Of a stretch of 64,000 bases of DNA, positions 13,419 to 26,108 are shown one piece after another (the stretch's first letter is position 1; each line of letters begins with the position of its first letter). Source of the stretch: Strongyloides papillosus (lineage: Eukaryota; Nematoda; Chromadorea; Rhabditida; Strongyloididae); contig SRSI01000078.1 of the NCBI GenBank assembly GCA_005656395.1, forward strand, positions 496,001 to 560,000, given 5' to 3'. Both the position numbers and the translations under genes were made by a program. The notes beneath the pieces are model-generated. The model was not told the DNA's origin. It saw only the letters and a list, made by a program, of their open reading frames with translations, and did not search any database.

Positions 13419-16400
13419 ATGAGTTGCGCCTCCAACAGTTTACTTCTAAAAAACTGCTTTTGTGACAGTTTATCAAGTTCTTTTTCAATTTCAGAACTTA
13501 AGGGCACAAAGCCAACAACAGTGACAGAGGCGAAAACATTATCAGAAAACAACTGTAAAGAAAGTATGGCAGATGCCAATTTAAAATCTAATAAAATTAC
13601 TTGTAATAATGATTCTGCTTCTTCATTTAAAAAAAATGATACTAGTAACGATAATATTCCACAAACCTCATCACTGTATGTTTTTATAATGATAATGGGC
13701 GACAAATATATTAAACTATTTTAGGTTAAACATAAATCAATTATCATTCACCTCAAACAATGAAATGAAAAATAGTAATGATTCAAAATGTTCCTCTCAT
13801 TCAACAATTACCTCAAGCGGCATAGCTACTTTATCATTCTCCTCAACAACTGATTTGTGCAGTACAAATGATTCATTATCCCAATATACATTATGTCAGA
13901 GTACTATAAGAGAAGAAACTTTTTCTAATGATGATAATACATCAACAATGACAACCAATATATTATCAAACAATGAACAATTATGTGATTCTAATAAAGA
14001 AGTAAAAATTTTAGATATCACTCATCAGTATTATATTAATTCTAATAAATTTGCAAAAGTAAATTCTACCGCAAGTATGAGTTCCCAAGGTTCTGGAAAG
14101 ATATGTAATCCATTAAAAAAAATTGTTAGTCAAAATAGGAGACGTTATATTAGTGATGAATTTAATTTAGATTTAACTTGTAAGTTATCTTTTTTAGATA
14201 TTAATCTAAATATTTTTATAGATATAACGGATAGAATTATTGCCATGGGATATCCGGCAGAATACTCAGAAAAATTGTATCGTAATAGTATGGAGGATAC
14301 AAAAAATTTTTTAGAACATTACCATTCAAAACATTACCTTGTCTTCAATCTCCGTGGACAATTTACTTATGATGAAAAAAATTTTGACAATAGAGTAAGA
14401 ATATTTGAGATGACAGACCACCATCCACCGAAATTGGAACTTATGGCGCCATTTTGTAGAGAAGTTCATAGATATTTACAAGAAGATCCAAGGAATGTTG
14501 TTGCTGTACATTGTAAAGCAGGAAAAGGTCGTACTGGCGTTATGATATGTGCATACCTTGTATATATAAATTTTTATAAATCACCACGAAAAATTATGGA
14601 ATATTATAGTATTATAAGGACAATGAATAATAAAGGTGTTACAATACCATCACAAAGGAGATATGTTTACTATTTTCATCATTTACGTCAAAAGAAACTT
14701 AACTATTTTCCTTTAAGAATTGAATTAGTTGGTATTTATATTGAGAGGCCACCAAGATCAGACACTAAGTTTACAAAAGGTTTACTGAAAATTAGAGTAG
14801 CTGATAGAGATATTGAAGTGTATTGTGGTAAAGGATTATCATTTAATGGTAGAATAGCTGATGAAGAGGATGAGATATGGAGAATGTATCCATTGAGTGT
14901 TGGTGAAGATCAATATAATCCTATTAATCCTCAAGAAGGAAATAATATTATTTCAAGACGTTGTTATGGATGGACTGTTAGTAAATCAGGGAAAAGAGTA
15001 TTCTTAGAAGGCGATGTTAGAATTGACTTATTTTGTGAACCACAGGTTAAGTTGATTGGTTATAAAAAAGATGATATAAAAATTGGACATATATGGTTTA
15101 ATACACTATTTACATGTCCAGGTTATTGTGACGGTGTATATATTCATGGGGATGAAGTTTATACTTATCCTAATAATAAATCAGATTTAGTTAAAGAAGT
15201 AATAAAACCAATAGTAAAAAATCATAAAGAAATGGAGTATAAAAGTTTAAGTACTTCATCTATACCAAATAAAAGTATTAGTAGAGAGAGCGATAAAAAA
15301 AACCATATAATTGGTGAAGTATCAAAAAATACTTCTAAAATTGGACTATCACTTAGTAAAGTTAAGCAAAAGTTTAGTAAGAAAAGCGATAATATTTCAT
15401 CAAATGCTAAAGTAAATTATGGAAGAAAAAGTTTACCTGAGACATTACGTAAAGATAATAGTATATATGACGATTGTGACACATTAAAATATGAAAGTGA
15501 TTTTGAGTATAGTAAGGAGATTGTTGTTGAGAAACCACCTGGTTTAAATGACCATTGTCCAGAGGAGTCATTGAAATTAATTTACAGTAAAGATCGTAAA
15601 CCTCCAAGATACTATATTGAGGAAATGTTTAAAGAGGCATATGAAAAGAATTTGATAGTTGATACGTACAATGAGAAGCGCTTGTCGATTGTAGGTAAAG
15701 GAAAGTTGATGCCAAAATCACCAGAAGGTGAACCGTATGGAGATGGTCCATATTGTTTGAGGAGGAAAGCAAATGAACATGTTCAGGTGTACAGTGTTAT
15801 GGAAGTTGATCGTGCTTATAAAAATAAATCTATTGATAGTGAATTTAAACTTATAATTGTAACAAGGTGTATTGATACAGAAAATAAGGATGAAGTTGAG
15901 ATGGCAAATAAATTCATCAATGAAACATATAAAAAACAACGTGAACGAGATATACGTAAGAATAGGAATAGTCAAAGAAAGTCATCTCATACAACGGATT
16001 CTAGTAATATTTATGGAGGATATAAAAATAATTTCAATAAATCTGATTATGATGACCAGGCATTTAAGAATGATCCACGTTTAGAAGATGAGAATCAAAG
16101 ACAATATTTCTTTAGACAACGTATTGATTCTTTATCACGTCATCCCGATATTCATTATCATTGTCCTTTAAAAAAATACACCTCTACTGAATGTGTTAAC
16201 GGTAATTGTGGGTTAAAAAATAAACAGAATGAGTATGATAATACGATTAATCATATTAATTTAAATAAAAATGATATAAAAGATGAGGAGATTGATAAGG
16301 TATCTAATGAGAAGTGTATGAATCACGAAAGATCAAATATTTTCTATGATGATGAGGATTGTGAAATATATGAGGGTAGTAATAATGTGAATAACCAAAA

Positions 16401-16831
16401 AAGTGGTAGAACAAGAACAATGATACCAGCTACGGCATTAGAACATTTTGGAACAGCTAAACCAAATTTTTCATCACCAAGTGTGACACCAAGAACATCG
16501 GGTAGTTATGAGGCTGATGATCAGAATTTAAAAGATTCTTTACCCGGAAAAAAAGTTCATGAAAATATTGCTGTGTCTAAAAATAGTACATCATCAACAA
16601 GAAGTTCTGTTACCAGTCATAGTGTTCAGGAGGATATTAACAGTTCTGAAAGCTCCTGGGCAACATCATCATCTTGTTCCTCTTCAACAGTAAGTGTAGT
16701 TTATAATATTAATTATTTTTCGTAAATTTTAGAGTATCTTAGATACAAGCTGTGATTCGAGAAATATAGGGAATAGTAAAGTCTGTGAAGAGGGTGATGT
16801 TACACCTAATTATCCAATTCATGGTGACTAA
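13419..16831 (+). CDS. daf-18: PTEN-family PI(3,4,5)P3 3-phosphatase (DAF-18)
   Basis: Lipid phosphatase that removes the 3-phosphate of PIP3 and antagonises insulin/PI3K signalling. Three exons: 13419..13675, 13725..16689 and 16733..16831, with tiny introns of 49 and 43 bp; about 1106 aa. The upstream in-frame TTG at 13410 is not used; ATG 13419 begins MSCASN. Residues up to about 200 are Ser/Thr/Asn-rich. Then come the phosphatase domain (IIAMGYPAE, NLRGQFTYD, TDHHPPKLEL), the P-loop HCKAGKGRTG with Cys349 and Arg355, and VTIPSQRRYVYYF, followed by a C2-like domain to about residue 560. A polar tail of roughly 550 residues follows, far beyond human PTEN (403 aa) and somewhat longer than C. 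elegans DAF-18. The second intron is supported because a strong donor (GTAAGT) and acceptor join two frames that stay open to TAA; reading through would end at 16725. Confidence 0.93.
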
Positions 16832-19800
16832 AGAAGGGAAATGAAGTATAAATATTTATTATTATTACCATTATTAAAAACATTGTTTTCAGAAATAAGA
16901 AAGAGGAAAAAAAAGTACATCAAAAGGATTAATTTTTATAAGCAAATACTTAGACTAGTAGCTTTTTTAACACAAGAAACTGCTACTAAATAATATAATT
17001 AAAACTTTATGGCTTGGCTATGAATCTAAAGCAAATATCATATTTTTGAGAATATTATTTTTCTAATTACTTTTTTTTCCACATATTATACTATCTTTAA
17101 AAAACAAATACAAAGATTAATGAATGAAAGAAATTTCTTTAACGAACAACATTTAATAAGCAAAACTTACTCTAGTCACGATGTAAAATAATTTTTACAT
17201 TAATTATCAATCACTTAGCATAAATATATATTTATATATACGTACCAGACAATTGCCGTAAATGGATAAAGCAAAAAATGTATTTCAATACAATACGATA
17301 TGTAAATTTATTCAAAATATATTACTAAAAAATATCAAATAATATTATATAATTAAAACAATAAGATATTTTGGAATAGAAAGACGGAAAATATAAATAA
17401 TTTTATTATTACCAATTACAAGAAAAAAATGTTTAAAATAAGCACTTTACTATAACTATTGATAGAGAAAATGTTAAAATAACTTTATACTGTATATATT
17501 TTTATTCTTTTTTAATTTTTTCTTAATTTACTTTACAATAATGTGTATTGTAAAATTTTGTTTTATTTTTTTAACAACTTATTCCAATGTCATTAGAAAT
17601 ATAGATTTTTCCTACTAAAAATAGTAAAAAAAACTTTACAATTTTTTTCTGTAAAAAACGCAAATACTTAGCTTTTTGGTAAATAATAAAAGTTTTGATT
17701 AAATGTTTAATGTTTTAGTATGACTATATATTAAAATAATATTCTTAATACTATAATAAAGGAGATAATAATAACAATAGATTTATTATGAAATAACTAT
17801 AATATTAATGATAGATAAAATTGTATTAAAAATGAACTTTTTTTTGTCATATGCCTATGGGATGTTTTATGAAAAAAAAGTTTTTTGTGAATAGTACATT
17901 TCTCTATCTCTTACACATCAAATTTTAAATAAATATTTTGAAAACAGAAAAAAACTAGAATTCGAAGCAGTTATTATTATGTTTACACAACTTTTATTCA
18001 CTTCCTTGTTAGGCATTAATGTTTTACTTCACAGAAAAACTTGAATACTATTTTTTAGGAATATGGAAAATATTGTTAGGTCTATAGGTATGCATATACT
18101 TCAAGTGATAGTATTTAGTGTAACTGAAATTTAGTAAACGTAGATAGGAAATCAAGATTAAAGGAAAAGTTGCTTGTGATAAATAGGATATTACAAGTAA
18201 TAAAAGGAAATTTGACTTATTTATCGAATCTTTCTTCAATTAATAAAAGTTGTTAGTGTAAAAAATGAATGAGAGAATTGATATTAAATATTAGTGTTAA
18301 GAAAAAAAGATAATAAATATTAAATGAGAGTATTTTTAAATTTATCATTAAAATAAATCTTTAAAAACTATCTATTTAAGTATTAAAAATATACGAAAAT
18401 GAGATAATTTCTTAAACATTAAATTAGTTTTAAATTAAAAAGTTGTCATTTAGTTAATTAAAATAATTTATACACCACATCAAGATAAGTGATTATTGTT
18501 AGAAAATGATAAAAAAAAGTCATGCTCAATATTGTTTTATATCCTTTTTTTAGAATATCAAAGAATTGTAACAAAATTTAAAAAAAGTTGAAATGGGAAA
18601 TAAAGAAAAGATTAAACTATACAGATGACTAGTAATAAAAATATGTATTGTAATTTATTTAATAAAAAAAAAACTAAATTTTTCTAATATTTTGTACTTT
18701 TATAAAAAAAAAACGTCTTTTTTAGTATTATGTACTTTATAAAGTTGTACATTTATTTTTTATTAATAAAAAATAATAATCTTTTTTCTTTCCTTCTTAG
18801 TATAAGGTAAAATAATCTATAAATATATTTTTAGTCACAAAAAGTACAATTTAAAGATAGTACTTCTAAATATTTACCATCACATGAAGGAAATGATTAT
18901 AATCTTATTATATTTTTTATGTCATTAACACGATACATAAGAAAAATAAATAGTTTTTTATTTGAAAATAATATTTTAAAATATTTAGTATGTATGTGTA
19001 CATTAAGGTTTGAATAATAATAAATTGAACTTTTTAATTTATAAAAATTATACATTATTAATATAAAGAAAAAGATAATAAAAATTGTTAATTTTTGACG
19101 AAAACAATGTATTTTTGTATAAAAAAAAACAGAAAGAAAAGATAAACAATTATTCTGTGATAAAAGAATGAGTAATTTCTGCAAGAAGAAAAATAAATCA
19201 TTTTTAATTAATAATAAGAAAAATATCTCTTGATATAATGAAAAAAATTAAACATATATAATTCTAATATTATTTATATAAATAAAAATTTAAAATAGTA
19301 TTATAAATATATATTGTTTTGTTCACTAAAATCAAATATCTTTACACAATGATAAATACATTTACATACTAGTGAATGTAAAAATTTTTTTACCAAGATC
19401 AAAAAATTAGTTTTTGATATAATGTTATATAAAAATTTGCAAGATAGATATTTAAAAACACGTGTATGTAATATTTAAAGGTAAAATAATAATAAATATT
19501 ATTAGTTATATTCATAAAATAAATAATATTTTGTTAAACTTCATCATATATTTGAAGAGTAATGATAAAAATATTTGTGGTATTTTTTGTTCTTTTTAAA
19601 ATTTAAAATTGTTATAAAAATAAGAAAAGTTTCATAATAAGCATCAAATTAGAGTTTATTTATATAATTTTTTAGTATAGTTTAAAAGTATATACACATC
19701 TGGTGCTGATAATAATTGGTCAATATATAAATACCATAAATATAAATTTTATCATTTCTGTTTAATTCTGCGTTAGTCTGTAGATGATAAAAAAAATCAT

Positions 19801-21649
19801 TTTAATTTACCAAGAGTTCGATTAAGTTTAATATTAATCTATTAGTTGATAAGGATATGTTAACAATATTTTCTTTTCTAAAATTTTCTTATTTCAGATT
19901 TATAAATTATTAAATATTTAATATACTAGGTAGTCCAGGGAAAGGTATTTATTGTAATAAGGTTATGATACACATTAATAGAATAAATTATAACAAAAGA
20001 AAAAGAATGTTGCTTGGTACGTTTTAAATGATTCTAAGATTTTTATCATTTATTAATTCAGACTTTCGGCAAATAAGACTCTACTCAAATATTTATTGAT
20101 ATTATAACTCAAAGATAATTTAAAACAACATCATATTGTCTGTTAATTTTATATACTAACTTTTTACTAAAAATGACCACATATGAATTTGTTGAAGCAA
20201 AAAAACGGTAGCATTAATAATAAAGCTTTCTTTACAGTATAACAAAAAACTAGCAAAAGCAAACATTAGTTTCAACATTTGATTCATAAACTATGTACAT
20301 CTTGAATTTGTGTTTTATTTCGTAGAGACATATGTATATATAATAGGAAATAGTAATCAGAATCCTCTAAAATTTGTTCCAGTCGATAAAGCATTGTTTT
20401 TACATTAGAATTCATTAATAGTTTTAAAAGTGTAATATTAAAATCTTGAGAAATGAACTAAAATAAAGAGCAATTTTTTTTGTTTATAATAACTCTTAAG
20501 AATGAGTTTATATTTAATAAAATAATTACCAGAATTTCATGAATCTGTAGGCATATCTTAAAAAATTAGTGTCATTTGGCAGAGCATAAAAATTTACGTC
20601 AGAATCAATCAACTAATTCGGTATTTTCCACATTATAATATATTTTACAAAGAAAAAAATATTTTAATAATAAGTTTACTGTTGTAAAAGAAGAAATAAA
20701 AGTTGTAAATGGTGACACAACTTTGATCTACATATCAGTACAAATATGACTCGTTGTTTATGAAGTTTACTATTTTATAGTTAAAATAATAACCTAGTAT
20801 GTAGACTATTGGGCTTAGTAACCGATTTCCCTCTTAATTTGGAAAACTCAGATACTTTCAATTCTCCTAAAGCCTGTACAGAGCAGGTCTCAAAAATGAA
20901 AACCTTCTAGATGGTCAGATGGCACTATTCGTAGAGAATTGTTTCGTTTTATTTCGACATCGCTCACTGAAATCCATCCTGTACGGTAAATAAAAACAAA
21001 ATATTTTATTAATTCTAAATAGAAATTTGCTTCATTATTCATTGTAATCATTTATATTTAAAAAAATTTATCATATATATGGGACCGAAAATTTCTTATC
21101 ATAAAATTTGAAAAAACACTAATGATTTGTTCATTTAGTAACTTGTATGTAAGTTTTAAGTATTTTATATACAATTACTATCAAATAAATTTTTGCTATT
21201 TAAGCATTAACTTCACAGAATAACCAGTTTTTTATGCAATTAATAACTAATTTTCATTTGAAAATTTAAATGTTCAATTCAAAATATTCTTTAAGCCATT
21301 CACGTACAATCTTTATTTATTAATTTTATTTTTTACTAGCATAAAACCTTTTTATTAATTATAAGAACTTATAGATATAGATGTTACTTTTCAATTGACT
21401 TTACAAACTTTAGTTATGCATATGCAATCCCTGTAAATTGCAATGTAAAACAATACCAAAGTCATTTATCGTTTATATGCTTGTTTAGTTTTATTCTATA
21501 CGTTTTTAATGGATTTTTAATAAAAGCACAAATTACTTTTCCGTTTTACTAGGTCTATTTTTAAAAGTAGTTTTTATTTATTAATACATTTTTTAATTAA
21601 ATTTTTATTAACAATTATAATAAATTAAAGTTTTTTAACACTTTTTGCT
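16832..21649. other. AT-rich intergenic region with a few less AT-rich islands
   Basis: About 4.8 kb without an intact gene. Open frames at 18048 and 18897 (minus) are low-complexity shadows of poly-A/T tracts. A dispersed repeat at about 20340..20610 is listed separately. A less AT-rich island at about 20815..20995 has coding-like stretches, for example plus-strand GLVTDFPLNLENSDTF, but also stops, and no family was recognised; it may be an old element remnant. Confidence 0.55.
20340..20610 (+). repeat. Dispersed diverged repeat (two units)
   Basis: Two related units are marked by a core like TTTTTACATTAGAATTCATT near 20400 and AAATTTACGTCAGAATCAAT near 20588, each preceded by AATCT/AGAGCAT-type sequence. 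The first is followed by GTAATATTAAAATCTTGAGA. The same order of motifs recurs four times at 50.5-51.1 kb. The unit therefore exists in at least two places in this window. It has no coding capacity. Confidence 0.45.
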
Positions 21650-22415
21650 CACGGGAAGTTTCAATTTCCGCCTCTGGAGGCGAGTATGCTGCAGTATCGC
21701 TCAGTCCTTTTATGAATATGTCATTTATTCTGCTATTTTTTTACCAAATAAATTCAGTTAAGTAGCTGAAAAAGCACACTTCTAGTTATTTTATTTTTGT
21801 TTTCATTTCACATTCTCAAGTATTCTTTCAATTGTCTGTGTGTGAGCTCGAAACTAAGATCCACAAAGTTGTATTTGTGGCTGATCTTTAAGTGAGTGAA
21901 ACCCTGTTCCTCAAGTTCACTGATCCTGTATTACTTCCGGTTGTCCGAATCGATTGTTGATTCTTCTTCTATTCTTTCTTTAATGACACTTGATAGTGTC
22001 TTCAATCCTCTGTCATGAACTGTTGTGAGGAATAACTCTCTGGTTTCACGATACAGCTCTCTAAATATCCTTACTGGAAGTAAGAATCCCCACTATTGTT
22101 TTCCCTCTTACTGAACAAGGATTCATCAATTTCCACAACCATTCAAAGACCTCCAATTTTTTGGGTTTCTTTTTGCTTCATTGAACCAACAACATATCTT
22201 TATCATGTATCTGCACCAATTAATCGTTGCGTTGTGATTTGTTTGTACCTATTCCCCACAGGATTGAATGGAGACATGCTTTTTACTTAAGCAGTATACG
22301 AATTTAACTAGGTTTACGAAATCCAATTTGCTGTCAATGAACGATATTCCATTCTCAAAGCGCTATTTTTTGCGGAAAGCACGTAAATTACTTCTCCATT
22401 ATATTCCTTGCCATA
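21650..22415 (-). mobile_element. Decayed Merlin-type (IS1016/ISXO2-like) DNA transposase
   Basis: Minus-strand translation across frames recovers the order of motifs of Merlin/ISXO2-like DDE transposases. From about 22415 downward: WRSNLRAFRKK, then ENGISFIDSKLDFVNLVKFV, then VVEIDESLFSKRENN (first catalytic Asp, about 22145..22095), then YRETRELFLTTVHDRGLKTL, then STIDSD (second Asp), and FTHLKISHKYNFVDL with THRQLKEYLRM (about 21900..21810). A possible C-terminal stretch continues to about 21660. Several stops and at least two frameshifts make it non-functional. Terminal inverted repeats and target duplications were not located, so the element's outer limits are unknown. The less AT-rich composition contrasts with the flanks. 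Confidence 0.8.
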
Positions 22416-24250
22416 TATATAGCTTCATTTTATGTCCTTCTGTACAAATTATCTTTTTTGATAATAAATAATGCTTTATTAAGACAGCAATAGCATCTTT
22501 TTCGGTTGCAGGAATGTTCCAAATATTTATAGATATGCTAATTTTAGATAATATAAATTAGTTTTTTTTAAAGCGATTTAACAATTATTTATATGTTAAA
22601 ATTACTTTATTTTTGTGATTTTTTTTCACATTATCACCGATAAAGTATTATATTATTATTTTATAAAACTTTGATTTATCAAATAATGATTTTTCTCATC
22701 TGAAAAATCAAATATATCTGTAACTTGATAGACGCATATACTGTCAAAATGATCGGAGTGCGTTATCAGTTTTTTATGACTTAAAGTTGTTAAACTTCTT
22801 CAATTTATTTTCCAATTATCAATATTATCCTGTCATCATTATTTACGGATTTATTTTTATCATATAATAGTTTTTTTCAACCAAAAATCATATCTTTAAA
22901 TGGCCTGACCGAAATGGAAAAGTACCTATTTAAAAAAATAAGAATTTGTGTATGAAAGCAAATGTCTTCTTTTAATTTTGTTTTTTTCAGGTATTTAACA
23001 TTACACTTCCTAGCACTGGAAGTATTCTGATGTAATTCGTGCTCTATCGATTGGAACTATTTTGAGAAAAATCAGAGCATTAGTATCGCGGAGGTAGTTA
23101 ATTTTTCAAAGAGATGTAGAAAAATAATTAAAGTACTCTATGTTTTACATATTTTTCTTAAAATTTTGCGTAAGATTTCTTGATTTACTAAAGAATTCTA
23201 GCATTAATCTAATAAAGTTAATAAAATTCTATGTCCATAATATTTAAAAAAATGTATGAACAACTTGAATCTTAAAAGCCTTTTTTAATAATATATACCA
23301 AAAAACAATAATATAATGATAACGTTAAGATATAATACTCGCAGAAATTGTATGTTAAAGTATTAAATAAATGATAAAAGTACAAGCATAAAAATGTTAA
23401 TGTTTTTTACATATACAACATAGCCATTTTATAAACATATCAAAAATAATATCATCAATTGGAGAGACATATATTGTATTATTCCTATTACTTATTTTCC
23501 AAAAAATTATGTGTTAATGCGATAAAAAAGATATTACTATCATCAAAATATATTTTAATTTCTTATAAATATAAATTTTTTGAAAGATTTCATAAAGGTA
23601 TAGTATTTTATATGAGGTATCAATAAATTATAAGCATATTTTATTGATGAACAATAATAAAAAGTATAAAAATATTCTAAAACCTTCTGTTTCTTTTGAA
23701 ATTGTAATGTCATTAATATTTTTCTTTTCCTATAAATTTCCAATGATTTAACTTCTTTTAACACTATTTCTAAAACATTTTACATACCACAAATCCACGG
23801 TATAATATATATTGATGATGAATATATATTCTTTCTTTACCACAAGAAATATTTTGAAATCATCAAAAAATGTTAATAATACCGACGTCTCAAAACAATT
23901 ATCGATAATTTTTTTTATAAAAATATATTAATTATTCTTTATTGCTAAAATATTTACAATTTAATACTACTAAAAGTTTTAAAATGTTGTTAACTTATAG
24001 CATACTCCTTTTTACCAATAAATAAATTGATAACTACAACTTTTTCTTTAAACGAAATATTTATCATATGATGTATTTGGTTTTCTTCTATATAAACGTG
24101 TAGTTTTATAGTGAACGGTCATTTCAGAATAACAATATAATGGTATATTTATTACTATGTATATCACGAAAAGAAAAATTTTCTTGTTTTTTTTGTCACT
24201 GTTTAAATAAATATTAAATTATGTATATTTATTTTATTATAGATTAAATA
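22416..24250. other. AT-rich intergenic region upstream of MIF
   Basis: No intact gene. A less AT-rich island at about 22985..23130 encodes, on the plus strand in two frames, DVIRALSIGT and FEKNQSISIAEVVNFSKRC. This is weakly like the N-terminal part of Merlin transposases and could be a second fragment in the opposite orientation. The open frame at 23555..23764 (minus) is a low-complexity artefact. The final bases (TATTTATTTTATTATAG, ending about 24242) look like an SL trans-splice acceptor for the MIF gene. Confidence 0.5.
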
Positions 24251-24622
24251 ATGCCGTACGTTAGATTATTTACCAATTTAGAAGAATCATCTTTTACAAA
24301 CGATTTTTGTACAGAATTCACTGATTTACTAGCTAAATGTCTTGGTAAAGATAAATCAAGAATTGTTATGCTTGTTCAACCTCATACTATTATGTCATCT
24401 GGTGGTGTACCTGGACATCCAAGTGTATGGATTGAAATAAATAATGTTGGTCAATTATCACCAAGACAAACTCAAGAATTGTCAAGAGATTTAACACATT
24501 TTGTGATAGAACATACCAAAATACCAAGAGAGGACATCTCAATACTTTACTTTGATATGTCACCTGATATGGTTGCAAGAGGTGGAATAACAATTGCAGA
24601 GGCATTAGCTGGTTTAAAATAA
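24251..24622 (+). CDS. mif: Macrophage migration inhibitory factor homologue (MIF/tautomerase)
   Basis: Single exon, 123 aa. The start is MPYVRL, so processing of Met would expose the N-terminal proline used as catalytic base in MIF tautomerases. A lysine at the MIF Lys32 position is present (LGKDKSRIV), and the C-terminal part has ILYFDMSPDMVARGGITIAEA, matching the MIF strand pattern. An acceptor-like T-rich tract ending in AG lies about 8 nt before ATG, consistent with SL trans-splicing. No signal peptide is visible; MIFs are exported without one. Length fits the family (114-120 aa) with a short C-terminal addition. In parasitic nematodes MIF proteins are known secreted immunomodulators; that role here is inference. 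It converges with the minus-strand gene ending at 24811. Confidence 0.93.
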   Translation: MPYVRLFTNLEESSFTNDFCTEFTDLLAKCLGKDKSRIVMLVQPHTIMSSGGVPGHPSVWIEINNVGQLSPRQTQELSRDLTHFVIEHTKIPREDISILYFDMSPDMVARGGITIAEALAGLK

Positions 24623-24810
24623 ATAAAAATGTTATTTGCAAGAGAAAGTTTCAAATGAATAGTAATTTTAAGAATATAGTATTATTCTTTAACCATTAAT
24701 TAATAATTCATAGAATAAACTTTTAAGAACTTTTTTCTGTTTTATTACTTAAATTGCGAAATAAAAATTTTTTATTATTAATTGATCACGAATATATGAT
24801 ATCATTATTA

Positions 24811-26108
24811 TTAGAGGAAAAATTTTTTATAACATGAGTCAACAAATGTATAAATATCCTGACATGTTGCTTGAGGCAAGTAAAATCTTGCGAAAATGCA
24901 ATTGTTTCGTATCCACTTTTGTACATCATCTATACCAAAAGTTTTTGCAAGGGAATTCATTTTGTTGCAGTTCTCTTTTGTCATCGTTAAGTTGCTATTT
25001 GATGAATCTCCTTTTGATATCTTTCTCTGCTTTGAAACATTTGGATTATATTGATACGGTTTAACTAATGGCGCCTGATTCATGAAGGTAAATGAGGGAG
25101 TAATTAATGGTGTTGGTGTCGTAAAAAGGATATTCTTATCAATAGCTTCAGTTTCGGTGTTAATCTTCTTATGATCGGATTTCGCATATAATCGTGTCTT
25201 ATAATTGTTCATATAATCATTTTCAGTAGGATAATTATATTTCTCAGGTCGATATGGTATATATGGAGGTGATTCTGGAAGTTGAAACATCTTGTCTTTT
25301 GATTCTCCTTTATTTAAACTAGTATAATTATTTTTGGTATCACTTTTAATTAGTAACAAAGCAGAATCACTATAGTTTTTACTAACACCATCAAGTGGAA
25401 TTAATATACCACTTGTATTGTGAACTTTTTTGTGTTCCTATAAAAAATAAATATTATTATGTATAATAAATTATTGTTACTTACTTCATATATAGTTTTT
25501 GAAGTATTTATAGATTTGTTTATCCATTTTTTATTAGAACCTGCATAATTTAAATACTTTTTACTACCATACTCATTTTTTGTAAAATCTATCATTCTGT
25601 TTCTTATATTATCAATATTCCTACCTTCAAAGTATTTTCTTTCAATAAGTTTATCTAATTCTGTAAAATTGTTTGAGAATAATTGCCCATTTGATAAATG
25701 CTTCTGATTTTTTCTATGGAAAATTTTAATTTCTGAAGTTTTTGGAAGTAAAGTTGTTGTGGATGTAGTTGTAATTATTATATCTTTTTTAACGTTTTCA
25801 ATAAAGCTTTTTCCTTCATACTTTTTCTTAGATACCACAATTTTTGGTTTAACTTTTCTTACAATCTGCTCATCAATAATATCTCCAGTATCCATATCAA
25901 TCATCTCAATAACCTCAACACATTTGAATTTCCTAATTCTTAGAATGTTTTTCATATCATTTGAAGTTTTGGATAATGAGATGCTCTTCAAAACGTTCCC
26001 AGAACTAGGAGTATCGTATTTATTCTTAGCATTAAGAGGTAAAATTTTTAAATCACAATAAATATAAGAATAAAAGATAGGCAAAATAAGAATTGGTAGA
26101 AAATTCAT
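24811..26108 (-). CDS. Predicted secreted nematode protein with C-terminal four-cysteine module
   Basis: Two exons: 26108..25485 and 25437..24811, joined over a 47-bp intron (donor GTAAGTAAC, acceptor TTTTTTATAG) in phase 0; about 416 aa. The N-terminus (MNFLPILILPIFYSYIYC) is a good signal peptide. The middle is polar and Lys/Asn/Ser/Thr-rich with a short Thr run (TTTSTTTL), probably disordered. The C-terminal roughly 55 residues look folded: ENC, then WIRNNC, LPQATC and FVDSC, with cysteine spacing C-x22-C-x11-C-x9-C, an even number suited to two disulphides. I do not recognise a named domain. It resembles small Cys modules at the ends of nematode cuticle or extracellular proteins, but that is only an impression. 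It lies tail-to-tail with MIF, about 190 bp away. Confidence 0.8.

Noticed and set aside
15407..16084. Several overlapping frames inside daf-18
   Set aside because: Shadows of the main coding exon in other frames and on the opposite strand.
22096..22471. Two plus-strand frames of 64 and 67 aa
   Set aside because: They are antisense to the minus-strand Merlin transposase fossil, which explains their non-AT composition.
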